Shown: positions 47,725 through 60,300 of the stretch, in pieces
How positions within the stretch are numbered: the stretch's first letter is position 1
Layout: the number at the start of each line of letters is the position of its first letter
Assembly: GCA_035079385.1 (NCBI GenBank)
Contig: JAVHKY010000004.1
Coordinates: 16,337,001 to 16,401,000 of the forward strand
Length of the DNA: 64,000 nt
Direction of reading: 5' to 3'
Source of the DNA: Aspidiotus rigidus
Taxonomy: Eukaryota > Arthropoda > Insecta > Hemiptera > Diaspididae
Translations under genes and position numbers: made by a program
The notes under the pieces: model-generated
Seen by the model: the letters and a program-made list of their open reading frames with translations, nothing else
Database searches by the model: none
Told to the model about the DNA's origin: nothing

Positions 47725-48012
47725 TCAAAAGAATCATGATAACTCAGACCAACTTAAACATGCTCAAACTTAAACCCTCATCATATTCATACATCATTCA
47801 TTCCTGGTTTTGTTCACACGTGAAATGTCGTATGATCTTCCAGAGGTCCAGAAGATCTTTCTTTCATCATTGTTACTTTGTCACTCTCTGTCTTAGTTTC
47901 TACGCCTTTAATGACGTGATGATATCTGAAAATTGATGGATATTCCTGACTGAATCGTGTCGGATGAATACCTTCTCCGTTTTAATTTAGTTGCCTTTGT
48001 CTCCAATTTATA

Positions 48013-51000
48013 ATGTTGCCAGAAACTCTGAACACGGATGATGATCCTTCAAGAGATATTGCTATTTCAATTCAGAAGTTCTCGTCGAGCTTGTATCCGG
48101 TAAATTTATAAAAATCTGCTCCATTTAGTTGCATAGCCTCATAGTACTGATGCAAGTTTTTTCAGGTCATGGCGAAAGAAAAAAAACTTCTATTTTCGCC
48201 ATTCAGTATCTACTTTCAATTAATTTTGCTCTACCTCGGTGCCGTAGACGATACCGCTGTAGAAATGAGAGGATATCTCCATCTTCCCTTTTGCAGAGAA
48301 CGTTTATTGATGGGGATGCGAAAGGTTCTGCGTAAACTCAAAGTGAGTTGCTACTTTACAATCTACTGTAGCGCATCTTCTTAGTTCGTGAGGATCACTG
48401 GTGAAATGGTCTTAATTTCTAGCAATCATCGATCAAGATTATGATGGAGATGTTCGTCCATCATACGTACAAAATAAGAGCCAAATTTCGCGGTGATGCT
48501 ATGAAATTTTTGTTTTGCAATGTACGATATCTCGACTTCGCGGCTCCCCAAGAAACCACAAGACTCATTAATTCTTGGGCTGCTTCGAATAGCAATCAGA
48601 AGATAAGCAATCTTATTCCCCCTGGTAAGTAATATTTCAGTCAATATTTTTCATTCGCTTAAGATTTTGATGTTCAAATCCTTTGTTGTTTTGTAGGCGT
48701 GATCGATGAGTTCTTGGAATTCGTTGTTTTGGGCGCATTTTGTCTCGAAAGGAATTGGTTGAATGAATTCGAGGTGGAACGTACGTCTAAAGACGTATTT
48801 CTTGTAGATGAAGACGATCCCGCGGAAGTAGAGATGATGCATATCAGTGGGCAGTTTTATTATTTGCGAAAAGCGACATTCAAAGCATTGGTATTGCCCT
48901 GCAAGGTAATGATAGTCGATCATTCACATTATTCATAGAATTGTTTTTTTCAACTTGGGCTATGATAAATTTCAAGCAGCATAATATTTTGAATGACCTG
49001 ATCCTTGTTGAAAATCATGAATTTTTTCGACGGAAAATCGTGTCTTGGGTATCCTAAAATATTCGTGATAAGTTTTCATCTTCTTTAAATAACATCTTGA
49101 AGTACCATATTCTTTTCTTTTTTTTTTTTTTCAGGATGAAAAGTTGAAGCTAGTAATCGTCTTACCGCAACAAATCGAGCATTTGACCTATCTAGAAGAG
49201 AAAATATCGGAACTAGACGTAATGAGAATTCTTCAAGACGCAAAAATGAAGGAGATTGATGTGACTTTACCGAAATTTAGAAGGGAGAGGTTGAATCACA
49301 AAATTCATATGCAGCTCCGAAAGGTGAGTATTCTCGTAAATATCGATCTGTCGCAATTTGGTGGTGTCGTTCATATTCTTATTCGTTTTTAATTTTAGGC
49401 GGGACTGAAGATTATTTTTGATCCGAAGAAAGCCAATTTCACCGAAATTCACAAACTTGGACAAGAACTTGTGTGCGTGGATTATATTAAGCAGAAAGTC
49501 ATGATTGAAATCAATGAAAGAGGAATCGAAATCATCGTTCAGCTCGATGGAATAGAAGATAAGCCTCCCAGTCCTGCGAGAAGACGAGTATCAGATTCCG
49601 AACTCATACGCGAAGTTACAGAAAAAGTTGCTAAAATTAGCGAAGATAGTGTGATATCAAGAGAGCAACCAAAAAAGCAAGAAAAAGCAACATCTGAAGA
49701 AGCTATGGTATCAGAATTAGTGGCGATTTCTAGTTCTAGTTTTGATGAAACAAAAAATTACTCGGAAGATGATCAAGAAGAAGATAAATTTTCTGGAGGA
49801 ATAGAGAATATTTCGGAAGAATTACAGCCATCAGCTGAATCCTGTCACAAAGAAATAGCTAGTAAAGTTGAAATTGGAACAATTCCTAAAAATAATACAG
49901 AAGCAATTGTTCCGGTGGAAAATGAAGAAGTGTTCAGAAACGTGGGTGCTACGCCTGAAGTTAATTGTTCTGAAACGGAAACTGAAACTCACGTTCGAGA
50001 GAGTAGTTTAAAGTTAAGTGATAGACATCTAGAAGATGGTGAAGAAAGAATTTCAACGACCGAACTAATGGAAGTTGATTTCGAGAAAACAGAAAGTGTC
50101 CTACAGTCAATGGTTAAGCAGAAACTCATGATTGAAGTCAGTGAAAAAGAAAATGGAGTTATCGTTCAGCTCGAAGGATTAGAAAAAAAAACTACCAGTT
50201 CTGCGAGAAAACGGGGTGCGGATTCAAAACCCATCCTCAAAAAGACAGAAAAAGTTGCTAAAATTAGTAAAGATGGTGTGATACCATGTCCGCAACCAGA
50301 TGAGGAAGAAGTAACAACATCTGAAGAAGCCACGGTATCAGAATTAGTGGCGAAAGAATCAGAAAAGTCCACTGTAACAGTTCCTAATTTTAGATTCAAT
50401 GAAGCAAAAAATTACTCAGAAAATGATCAAGAAGAAATGAAAGATTATTCAAGCGTAATGCTCAAACAGAGTATTCCTGAAAGAAGAGACAATTTTAGAG
50501 AAATAGAGAATAATTCAAAAAAATCACAACCGTCAGCTGAATATTATCGCAGAAAAACAGCTAATCAGGTTGAAATTGAAACAATTCCTGAAAATAATAC
50601 AGAAGCAATTGCTCGGGTAGGGAATGGAGAAGTGTTCAAAAACGTAAGAGCTTTGCCTGAAGTTAATTGTTCTGAAACAGAAACTGAAACTCACGTTGGG
50701 GACAGAAGTTCAAAGTCAAGTGATAGACGACTAGAAAATGGTGAAGAGAGAATTTTAACGATCGAGCAGATGGAAATCGAAGTCGTTGATTCAGTAATTG
50801 TAGAAGAGACTGGAATTGTTAAGAGTGCTATACCTACAGTTTCTGAGTGTAATGTTCAAGAGCCAAACTATGTGAAGTCTCATATTCACCAAATGGAAAT
50901 CATCGAACAGAAATTTGAAGATACTCCTGCAATTCTTGAATCTCACTATGAAGAAACCAAAGGAGCTCTATCAGTAGTAATTGACAATAGTGAACTAGTT

Positions 51001-51521
51001 CCTGAATTGGTCGAAAGAATGGACGAAGTAGAAATTGAAGACTGCAGGGCTGAAACCGAGACCATTTATGGTCCAAGTGAGTAGCACTCACTTATAATGT
51101 CAGAATATTGATCATGCGTTCCTGTGATGCATGTGTTATCATTTCTAAACTTTTAGGTACCTCCAAAGTTTTTAAATCGCACGATGAAGAAATAGAAGTT
51201 TTACAGCATGTTGTCGAGAAAGTTTCTGAAGGAAGAAAAAGTGAGGCTGAAATAACGACTGAAGACACGGGTGATCAAAACGAGTCAAATTCTTCCGGTG
51301 AAACATCTTATACTTTCATAATTTCAGTACTTATAATGAACATGTTCTTGTAATACATTTTTTTTTTCTCTTTCTTAGAAGAGGCCGACGTGCTGTGGCA
51401 AGATTTTACCGGAACATCGGGTGAGCCTGATTCACATTTCACAGCAAACCATCCATTCATTTACTACGTTCTTCATGATTGCTCAATATTGGTGATCGGC
51501 AAATACCTTGACCTTGAATGA
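48013..51521 (+). CDS. Serpin-fold protein with giant reactive-loop insertion
   Basis: Exons: 48013-48099, 48166-48342, 48423-48624, 48697-48905, 49135-49323, 49399-51076, 51157-51297, 51379-51521; 941 aa. Serpin landmarks occur in order: LLFSPFSIYFQLILLYLGAV, INSWAASNSNQKISNLIPPG, VEMMHISGQF, VTLPKFRRE, GLKIIFDPKKANF, then IKQKVMIEINERG at the proximal hinge (about 318-330). The distal strands FTANHPFIYYVLHDCSILVI end the protein (from residue 915). Canonical serpins need about 45 residues between hinge and HPF; here there are about 590. The insert is acidic and Ser/Thr/Glu-rich, with a 209-residue tandem repeat. The hinge lacks the small-residue run (ERGIEII in place of EEGTEAAA), so protease inhibition is unlikely. 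No signal peptide is encoded, which suggests a cytosolic protein or a missed upstream exon. Confidence 0.85.
49486..50780 (+). repeat. Tandem 627 bp coding duplication within the serpin loop exon
   Basis: Unit 1 (49486-50112) and unit 2 (from 50113) align in frame over about 209 codons. Shared anchors are KQKxMIE at the hinge, VIVQLEG/IIVQLDG, TEKVAKIS, TSEEA-VSELVA, KNYSE-DQEE, QPSAE, NNTEAI and PEVNCSETETETHV. Each unit starts with serpin strand 5A/hinge sequence and continues with the acidic linker. Small indels keep the frame, so the duplication is under protein-level constraint or is young. Confidence 0.85.
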
Positions 51522-54500
51522 ATAACTCCGGTTGCGATGACTAAAATTGTTTTAATAATGGTGACTTGGTAAGAAATTGATAGTCATATGAGTCTGAATA
51601 TTTTATGTTGACTGTATATTTTGTATCAACCTAATTTGTGATCTCATTGGTTCCTGAACCTTGTTAGAATTTTATACTAGTTTCATTTTGGGTGAGAAAG
51701 AAAAATAGAATTGCAGCCAACCTTATGCAAAATTTCCGCATTGCCATAAAGCTTACAATTTGAAAATGAGTGTAATTTTTCTCTTCAGTTCACCTTGGTG
51801 ACCTGAGTTCAGTGTTTTTAACTAAGACGTGAATAATAATTATTAAATTTTTTTTCATATAATATTGATAAGTTTCTTATTTGTTGGAATAGTTCAATCG
51901 TCTTTGAAAGTTTTTTTGTAGCACGAGGATAGTTTTCTTATTGTTCTATCATTGGTCCTCGGAGATTTTTTTTGTCAACTTACATACTATTGGTTCAATT
52001 TTCTGAATACCTCCATAGTTTGCGCTTTTTGTTAGAAAACTTTTATTCTGTGTCAAATCTGTCATCTTTTGTCTGAAGCATTCCTATATTTTCTTGTTAC
52101 AAAAGCGTGATAGGTATTGAATTGATATTTTTTTTATCTCACTATCAAACTTTCTTCATTATTACTCTTTGTTGGTTAACAAACAAGAGACTTTTGTTTG
52201 AGCTGTAATTGAAAACATAGCTCAGCTCATTGCTGAAAATTAATACAATATTTTCCTGATTTCCAATCTGAAGTCTTCCCACATTTTGTATACTATCCAA
52301 CCAAAGTATCTCTCACCCCTAGCACCTAATATTCTCTCTTTGAGAATAACAACAAAATTGGTAAAAATTATTCTAGTTGTTCATTGTTGAGAAGAATAAA
52401 TTTTTTCTGCTAAATACTTTGAATTATATTTTGCAACTTGCTGTAATGAAGTTACCTCTAGCCCAATTGTGTTCCTACAATTTTTTGTTTAACCAAAGTA
52501 CAAAAATGGTGCCTCAGTTCTACTTGTTGTTTTTTAAAATGTTACTGTGAGTCACATTTTTTCCTTTTTTTTTTTCAATTTTGTACTTACCTATTTATGT
52601 GTTTCAATATTTGTATTTATTAACCATTGTGTCATCTCCTATCATTTTTTATTGTTTTTGATGTAAGACTAGTATAACATTACAAGTGATTCAATTTCAA
52701 AATGATATTTTTTTTTCTTCAAACTGATGTTCTATTACATTAGATGTGTTGTGGAAAGATATAGAAAAGAAAATTATAGGAAGAAAAAAAAAACAAATTA
52801 TTTAGCTTTTTATTGCCTACGTTGATACCTATTCCCATCATTTTAAATCAATGTCTTCTCATAGAAATATTCATATAGTAAATGAATAAGAAACTTAAAC
52901 CTTGATTTTTATCTAGACGAAGTAAAACGCTTCTTTTCCTTATTCATTGTTGAGCTTGAGTCTAGGGTAGTTGCTAAAATAATTTGTAAAGTCAGTAGCA
53001 TTTCTGTCAAATTTGTGAATTTGAAATTTGATTTTTCGTGTGGTTTTAAAAGAATTTTGATCATTAGGAAGTCCTTGCGAAAATACCTAACAATCAAATT
53101 GCATGTAAGATAGTTTATTGCGAGAGTTTTTGCAACTGCATGATTCTTTCTTGAGATAGCCTACATAAATGCAGTGTAGAACGCTCTTACAAAGGTTTTG
53201 CAGAGATATTTAAGACCCTCGAAGATAAAAGATAAATTAGCACAATGGTTTTGCCCAATACTTCAATACAATTTTCACTTCTACACGAATTCGGCAATAA
53301 TGTCTTCACACTGATATCACGAATTTTGCAGAAGATCTATGGATTTCACGGACTCAACATTAAGCAGTACCCAAATTGGGCCGTATAAGGTCGGATGTTG
53401 AGAAAAGTCACTGGCCCCGGGGCTTTTCAATCAAACATTACTATGTAATTCTTATCAATTCTAGTCGGAGTAAATTTGAAGATCTCCACCCTCTGTATTC
53501 ACTCTTGAAATTAAAAGCAGTAACTTAAATCTGGAGCCTATTTAGCCAAACCCAACCAAGCGACATGATAACAATCTAGAGAAATGTTCCTATATTATAA
53601 GCGGAGATTCTCCTTTTCGCCAGATTGTTATCATGTCGCTTGATTGGGTTTGGCTAGAAAGGGTCCATCTGACTCTGTGTTCGTCCAAAGGTCTGGAATT
53701 TCACATCCATTTCACTGTAGTAATTGAAATGACTTGGAACGTTATGGAAATCTCTATTAAAAATAATATTGATTTGAAATTCAAACTGTTTTGGTTAGGT
53801 ATACTTGAACAGCCCATCACCAGTACTCATATTCTCGCTTTACTTACAATCTAAAGTTAATCAAGAATTTTAACGGTTGCTATCATGAAGTGTTTTAAAT
53901 TCTGAAGTACGTTTGTAAGGCTAAATTTTTTGAGGTTTTCATTTGCAGTCTCATTTTGGCGTTTTATTATTTTGAAATTAAGCTATCCGTAAGGTCGATG
54001 CAAAATTTTGCTCAGGAATTACCTTTATTATGACTAATTGACTTCTAAAAGCTCCATTCTAAATGATAGGATTTTCTGGACCGATACAAGAGATATACTT
54101 TTTACCGACGTTTACCAGCGTAAGCTAAAATAGATCTTCTTGTTCTTCTTATCATTGCTTTGATACGTCTATTCAAATTTTTGGAATTAAGTAACGAATG
54201 AAGATGAATAAGATGGTGACTTGATGATGATGCTGCTAATAATGCCAGACTGAAATAGTATTTATAGAAATCATTCTGTTAAGCTGTTTTCTCTTTCTGT
54301 CGTCTACCGTGCTGCAAGAGTGCAAGATGATGATACGAATCTAGAGAAATAGAGCTTTCGTAAGATTCACAAAGGTGAATGGGTTCCGTAATGGGTAGGT
54401 ATTAATCGAAAGATACGTGTTTCGCCTGATCCTTGATTTGGATATAGGCCTACGTTATTTTCGTTTTTCTTCCGTCAGCAAATTGACGTAAACCCGCAGA

Positions 54501-56460
54501 GAAATAGTAGGTAGCTAATTTCTTTAAAAAGGACAAGGTTGGCAGAAATTTGAAACGAGCATTAGATATTCTATGATGAAGAGTGATAAGAATAATCTCA
54601 AATCGAAACGCGAACTATATCCGTTGAGATCTTTTCTAGAAAAAAGTCCACTCAGCAACTTCAGGCGATCCAGGAATTGTGTTTCAATATAGCCAAAGCA
54701 TAACGTTGTGGTTGTTTTGTATATAATTCCGAAATTTACCTATATCAGTTTTCCAGACCTGCAGACGATTTGTTTAAAGATAATTTCGTTCTATCTAATT
54801 CATAATAAGTACTCAAAACCAAATATGAAACCATTTTGTGGTTCTACTTACAAACAGCTGACTTCTACACCAACATCTAAAATCCCTGACCGTACACACT
54901 AATTTCTCTACACATTAATTTTTCCCAACCGTACTTATCTGCTTTCATTTATTTTCATACCATGTCATGCCGTCGAGCTAATGACCTTGCAGTTTTAAAC
55001 CAATTGTTAAATAATTAGAAATAAATAACTTTTAGGAAAAAAAAGAAAACTTTTTTTTAAATTGGATGTAAACTCAATGAGTCAATTATCTCATTTTGTA
55101 AGAAAGGTTTCGCAGTTGAATCACGTACCATATTGGTCTGAAATTTGGAGATGTCAACTGTCTTGGAGCTCTGAGAAATCAGAGTTCCACAACTACGGAA
55201 GATCCTTCAAGTTTTTGAGAATCCTCAGCTCTAGAAGTAGCTAGGCAAACTTCGGAGATGCTATTTTTTATGTAGACCAGAATTAGAAAACTTTTGAACT
55301 TATTAACAACCCAACTCTATACTTACAATCGAGAATATCGACCAATGAATAACTTATTTTGATATAAATTAGTATGACAATTCAGCGGAATGTATATAGG
55401 CTATCATTAATTGTGCGTTCAATTAGAATAAATAATTATTTTTCGTTGATTTGTTTTGATTTTCATACATTATATTATTAAAAATCGGACTGGAGAACCT
55501 CACGCAGGCCGGTAAACAAATCTTCAAACGATCGAGAAATATGATAAATACCTATAAGAAACTTACTTATATACTTATGTTCAATGAATTATAACGACCA
55601 ATATTACTATTTGCATCTCAGTCCAACGTAAATTTTTTAATATACGTAATTAGGTTCTCAAATAAATACCTAGCTACCTAAGTACCTACATCAAAAACTT
55701 CCTAGGTACACGCGCTCAAAAAATAACAACGAAGACAGAAACGATCATTGGAAAATAAGTTAGGTATCATTTGAGTGTCATAAAATAAACGGCACGGGCT
55801 CAAATAACGACGCCATGGATATTCTTCAATAAATAAGGATGAAGTCACGAGGTTTCGCTATGATTACTGCATCAATAAACCGCGGGCGTGAGTTTAATGC
55901 CGATGAATTTGTCAGAAAAATATTTTATTCCTACCAATATTTCATCATTTCCTTGGATTTTCCATCACCTCTATCGTACTGATGCGTTTGTTTTTGAAAC
56001 TCGAAGAAAATGACATGAGACAGTGACAACAAATGGTCAAACCTCTCTCCTCAAAGAAAGAAAAATAACTAGAAAACAATATTAACCAGTGAATCAATTA
56101 CATTCCCTTTAAAGCCGCAAAAGTGTCCTTCCACAATTTCTTCTCGTAGGTATTTCTGCTTCGTTCGATGAGCAATGCGAGAGAAATCGTGTTTTTGAAA
56201 TTGCTTGCATTTTAAAATCATGGGATATTATTTTTGGCGTCTGATTTTCAGAAAATTTAAATAAGACTGGCCATGACGAAGTAGAAATCACTCTTCGAAT
56301 ATTACCACGTTGAGATTTTCAACTTTCGATTTTTCGAAAATTTGTTCGACTTTCAGAAGTGCCGGTTGTTCGAAAGAAATGAACGTTGTTATACACTCTT
56401 TTGCAGATTAATTCTTCTGATCACCGAATACTCTCATCTTCTAAGACATCAGGAATGACG
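51522..56460. other. Serpin-Nipped-B convergent spacer
   Basis: About 5 kb of AT-rich DNA (3' UTR of the serpin at its left end) without recognisable genes. It contains a hairpin-forming inverted repeat at 53543-53656. Open frames of about 60-75 codons here look random. Confidence 0.5.
53543..53656. repeat. Inverted repeat, 35 bp arms, hairpin-forming
   Basis: 53543-53577 (TAGCCAAACCCAACCAAGCG, then ACATGATAACAATCT) is the reverse complement of 53622-53656 with one mismatch. The loop is 44 bp. It could be a small MITE or a structured RNA precursor. Confidence 0.7.
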
Positions 56461-57389
56461 AAAAATAATTATTAATTTGTAAAATATATTCCATATAAAC
56501 AAAATACATCTAGTATGTACATCATAGGAGTGAAGTGTTTACATGTACTAGAAAAACTTGAATAAATTATCTGTACAATACAAAAAAAAAGAAAAGAAAA
56601 AAAAAAGAAAGAAAGGAAAAAAATAAAAGAAAAACAACAATAACAATGAGTAGAAAAAAGGAAAAAAAAATTAAGTAACGACATTCACGCACATCTGAGT
56701 ATCAAAAAATTAATGATTTCCTATATCTACTCAATAACTCCACTTCGACGTTGGCAGATAAGATATTTTTCTTTCTGCTGCGAGTGAAAGGAGGAAAATA
56801 AAGACAAAGAAAAAAAAAAAAAAGAAAAAGGAAAACTCACTAAGAATACTTAACACGGACAGTAAAAAATTCTCGTCAAAGTAGGTGAAATACTCCTCTG
56901 TCGGGCGTTATAGCCAATCTTTAGAATTGGTTAATCGTTTCCAACGTCGCGTGTAAAATAAGACCGAAGTTTTCATTAAATTTGTGTTTAGCTAATGATT
57001 TTTTACATTAATCTTTTTGGAAATCATTCCTAACACACACTACACGTTAAATTATTAATACACCCTCGAACACGAAAAATACATGAAAGATAAATAGATG
57101 AGAAAACATTATATTCATACTAAAATTTTTCAATTACGTAGAAGTCAATTTTGTCCTAGTTATTGTAATCAGCACGTGTAATCACGTCGCAAGTACGAAA
57201 AAAATTTTCAAATTGTGAAATATTGCTTTTTCCGATACATCTTTAAAATTAGAATACAAACCTCCCCCCTCCCCTCTTTCCCGTACACTACAGGTAAAAC
57301 AAAAGGACACTTAATTACACTATTCGTACACTTTACATCATTTTCCTATGAGAGACAAAAGAAAGAAAAAAATAGAAATTAATAATACT
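56461..57389 (-). other. Nipped-B 3' UTR (with A/G low-complexity tracts)
   Basis: Non-coding sequence directly downstream of the Nipped-B stop on the minus strand. It holds two polypurine tracts on the plus strand (about 56580-56670 and 56805-56830), which become T/C-rich in the transcript. The exact poly(A) site was not identified. Confidence 0.45.
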
Positions 57390-60300
57390 TTAAACTGAGA
57401 AATCCGGATCGCTCGCAGCATCATCGGATTCATCCGATCTATACGACTTCTTTTTTCTTTTATGATGATGCTTCTTATGTCGATCTGACTTCTTACTCTT
57501 GTGCGACCGATGACCATGAGAGTGCGAATGACGAGACGATTCTGGGGGTTTAGGTGCGACAATGGTCAATTTAGGAATTCGTAAGGGTGTCACCTATGCG
57601 AGTAACAAAAGGTCCTTATTTTAGAATACACTCACCCTATTGAAAATACATAGATAGAAACCACCATACTAACCTGAGCATTATTTGGCGGATACGCATT
57701 GTTCCCCCCGGTACCAGGGATCATTCCTGGCTGGCCAGGCTGGGCGTTATTTGGCATTTGATTATCGGACGAGGAAGCTTTTATGTGGTACTCGCCGTCG
57801 ACCGGCGCGCTCGGACCCGAATGAACGTTATTCGCTCTCGTGGCAGGCAGTGATTTATTTTTACTATCGCCATCGTCATCATCGTCGTCTTCTCGATCTA
57901 ATGATATGATCAGCTGTTTGAACTGTGAAAAACGAGAGAGTAATATTTTTGAATTACAGCCTTGAAATATGCGAACAATTGATAGGGGATGAAAAAATAA
58001 TAAAGTACCTCAAGATATTCGGCGATAAGAGCCCGTTTTTCTGGCTCAGTTAATCGGGCGTCGTCACTAACGTTAGCTTTTGACTTCAGCTTCTGAAGCA
58101 CTGCTTTTGGATGGAATTTGGAATTATTCTTTCTATTCAACGACTTCTCGTATTGTTTAGCCGTTTCAGGCGAGTACAGAGCGATTTTGCTAAAAAATTA
58201 TCGTGAATTAATTCGGACATTTTTCAAGTTAATAACACAAGCTATCCACAGTCACTCAACAGGAATACTTACGAATCGGTGAATCCGTACAGAGTTTTTA
58301 AATGTTGCTTGAGCACCAACAACAAAAGACATCCCTGCGAAGCTGTGATACATTCTTGTAAAGCGGTCGCATCTTCCGGCACTCTGCTTAGCAGGGACTC
58401 TTCGTCCTCATCGTCGTCTTCGTCAACGTTAGCTGACGGATCTTGACCCGGTCTTGCATCCGGATTTGGTAGCAACGACTTTAAACAGAGTGAAAAGAAA
58501 AATACACATGAATACAAGCTTAGATTAGTCGTGTTCTGTGGCCCGAAATACTCACCTCTTTGAACGACTGCAACAAATTCGTGCCGTTAACTGAGATCAT
58601 AATATTGATTTGATGGATAATGAAAAGGGGCTCATCCAGCACTTGGTATGGAAAGTACGCTACGTTATCTGCTAGATACAGCATTTGAGCCAGACTCGTT
58701 TTCTGCAAAAAAGATGAACAAAATATTACATCACGAAAAATTGTTCCCGAAGGAAATTACGAACAAACACGTACGACTTGTTCTTCAAACTGTTTTAAAA
58801 TCGACATTAGTAAGGCCCGTCGTTGTTGTTTGCTGCGTAATATCGAATAAAGGAATCCGTTTAACGCAGATGGTAACTCTGCTTCTTTAACGCGAAATCC
58901 GCGGGCCATGTCGCCGCCCTGAATAATGCGCTGCAACTGATACGACAACTTGATACCGGTCTGAGCTTTCATGTGGATGAAACCCGGATACTTCTTCTCG
59001 ATCTCTTGCAGTTGTTTGTCCGCGCACGAACTAATACTACGATCTTCGTCGGTGCTCATACAAATCAAATACGGAACGATCTGTAACGATAAGGCGTTTG
59101 AGTGAGGAAACGAGATACATTCAAATTGTAATTGATGTAAAATTTTGCTGAGCACAGAAGTATCTTTTCGAGTGAATAAGCGTAAATTTGTGAACTTTGA
59201 TCCAATCACTAGCTCTTTCGTAGAAAGAAGTGAAGGGGTGTAACAATTAGAGAAAGGTCCTATAATGTAAAATAAAAATCGCATCCATGCAGTACACATA
59301 TTTAAAAGGGATTTTATGAAAGATAAGCTCAATTTTGGAATTTTTTCTCTCTACCCGCTATAGGAATGGGTTTCTTGATCATTCTTTGGATAAGATTCAT
59401 TTCTGGGCTTTTTCTTAGTTAGAATCTCCCAAATTTCGAAAATTAAGCGAGTTTTGTTGCATAAAAATGAAGGGAAAAGGCTTAGTAAATTTCTTTAAAT
59501 CAAACGCCAATTGCCACCAAGGATCTTTAATTCTCTTCAACTTTCAAGTTATAGCGAAACTGTTCATTTCCCACTTCTCATCTGTTTCAGCTGACGCCGA
59601 TTACGAAGACCATTTTCTGACTCCCGAACCCCATGCAGAAGCTCTCCCCTTTTCATTTCTATTTTGCCGACCCCACCTCTGCTCACAAACTCCTCATCTT
59701 CTTATCTGATCTCCTCTTCTGCCCCACACCTCTACGCTAAAAAACCTTCACATCAACACAATCCAATAAAGCGACTAAAAAACCATACAAGAATACTTTC
59801 TCACCTGTACAGGATGCACCAATCCTTGCGACAAGATCAACTGGATCACTCCGAGAGCCGCTTGTCGAACCGCGCTGCTTGCATGCAAGAATGACTCCAA
59901 AATATCTTTCAAGTACAGCTGTATTATCGTACTCGCCATACCAGAAGTAACATCACCCATTTCTTTCAAATTTTCTTTCTTACTCAGCGACGCCCCTGAA
60001 ATTTAAATAAATATTAGTATTGGAGCGATTAGGCGTGACATTAAAAAACCAAAAGCGATGAGAAAAAACAACTCACAATCTTCATCTTGTTTGATCATTC
60101 GTTTTTCTTCCTCTTGAAGATATACTTTGATATTATTAAGAACCTGAAACAGACAAATTGCGATTCATCAGCCGGAAAAAATTACAATTTTCATCGATTA
60201 AAAAAAAAAGTACGATGGACGAAAATAATACCTGTACTTTCATGGGAACAAGTGCGCTATCTCCACGCATGAGCATCTGATAATGCGCCATCAATTCTTG

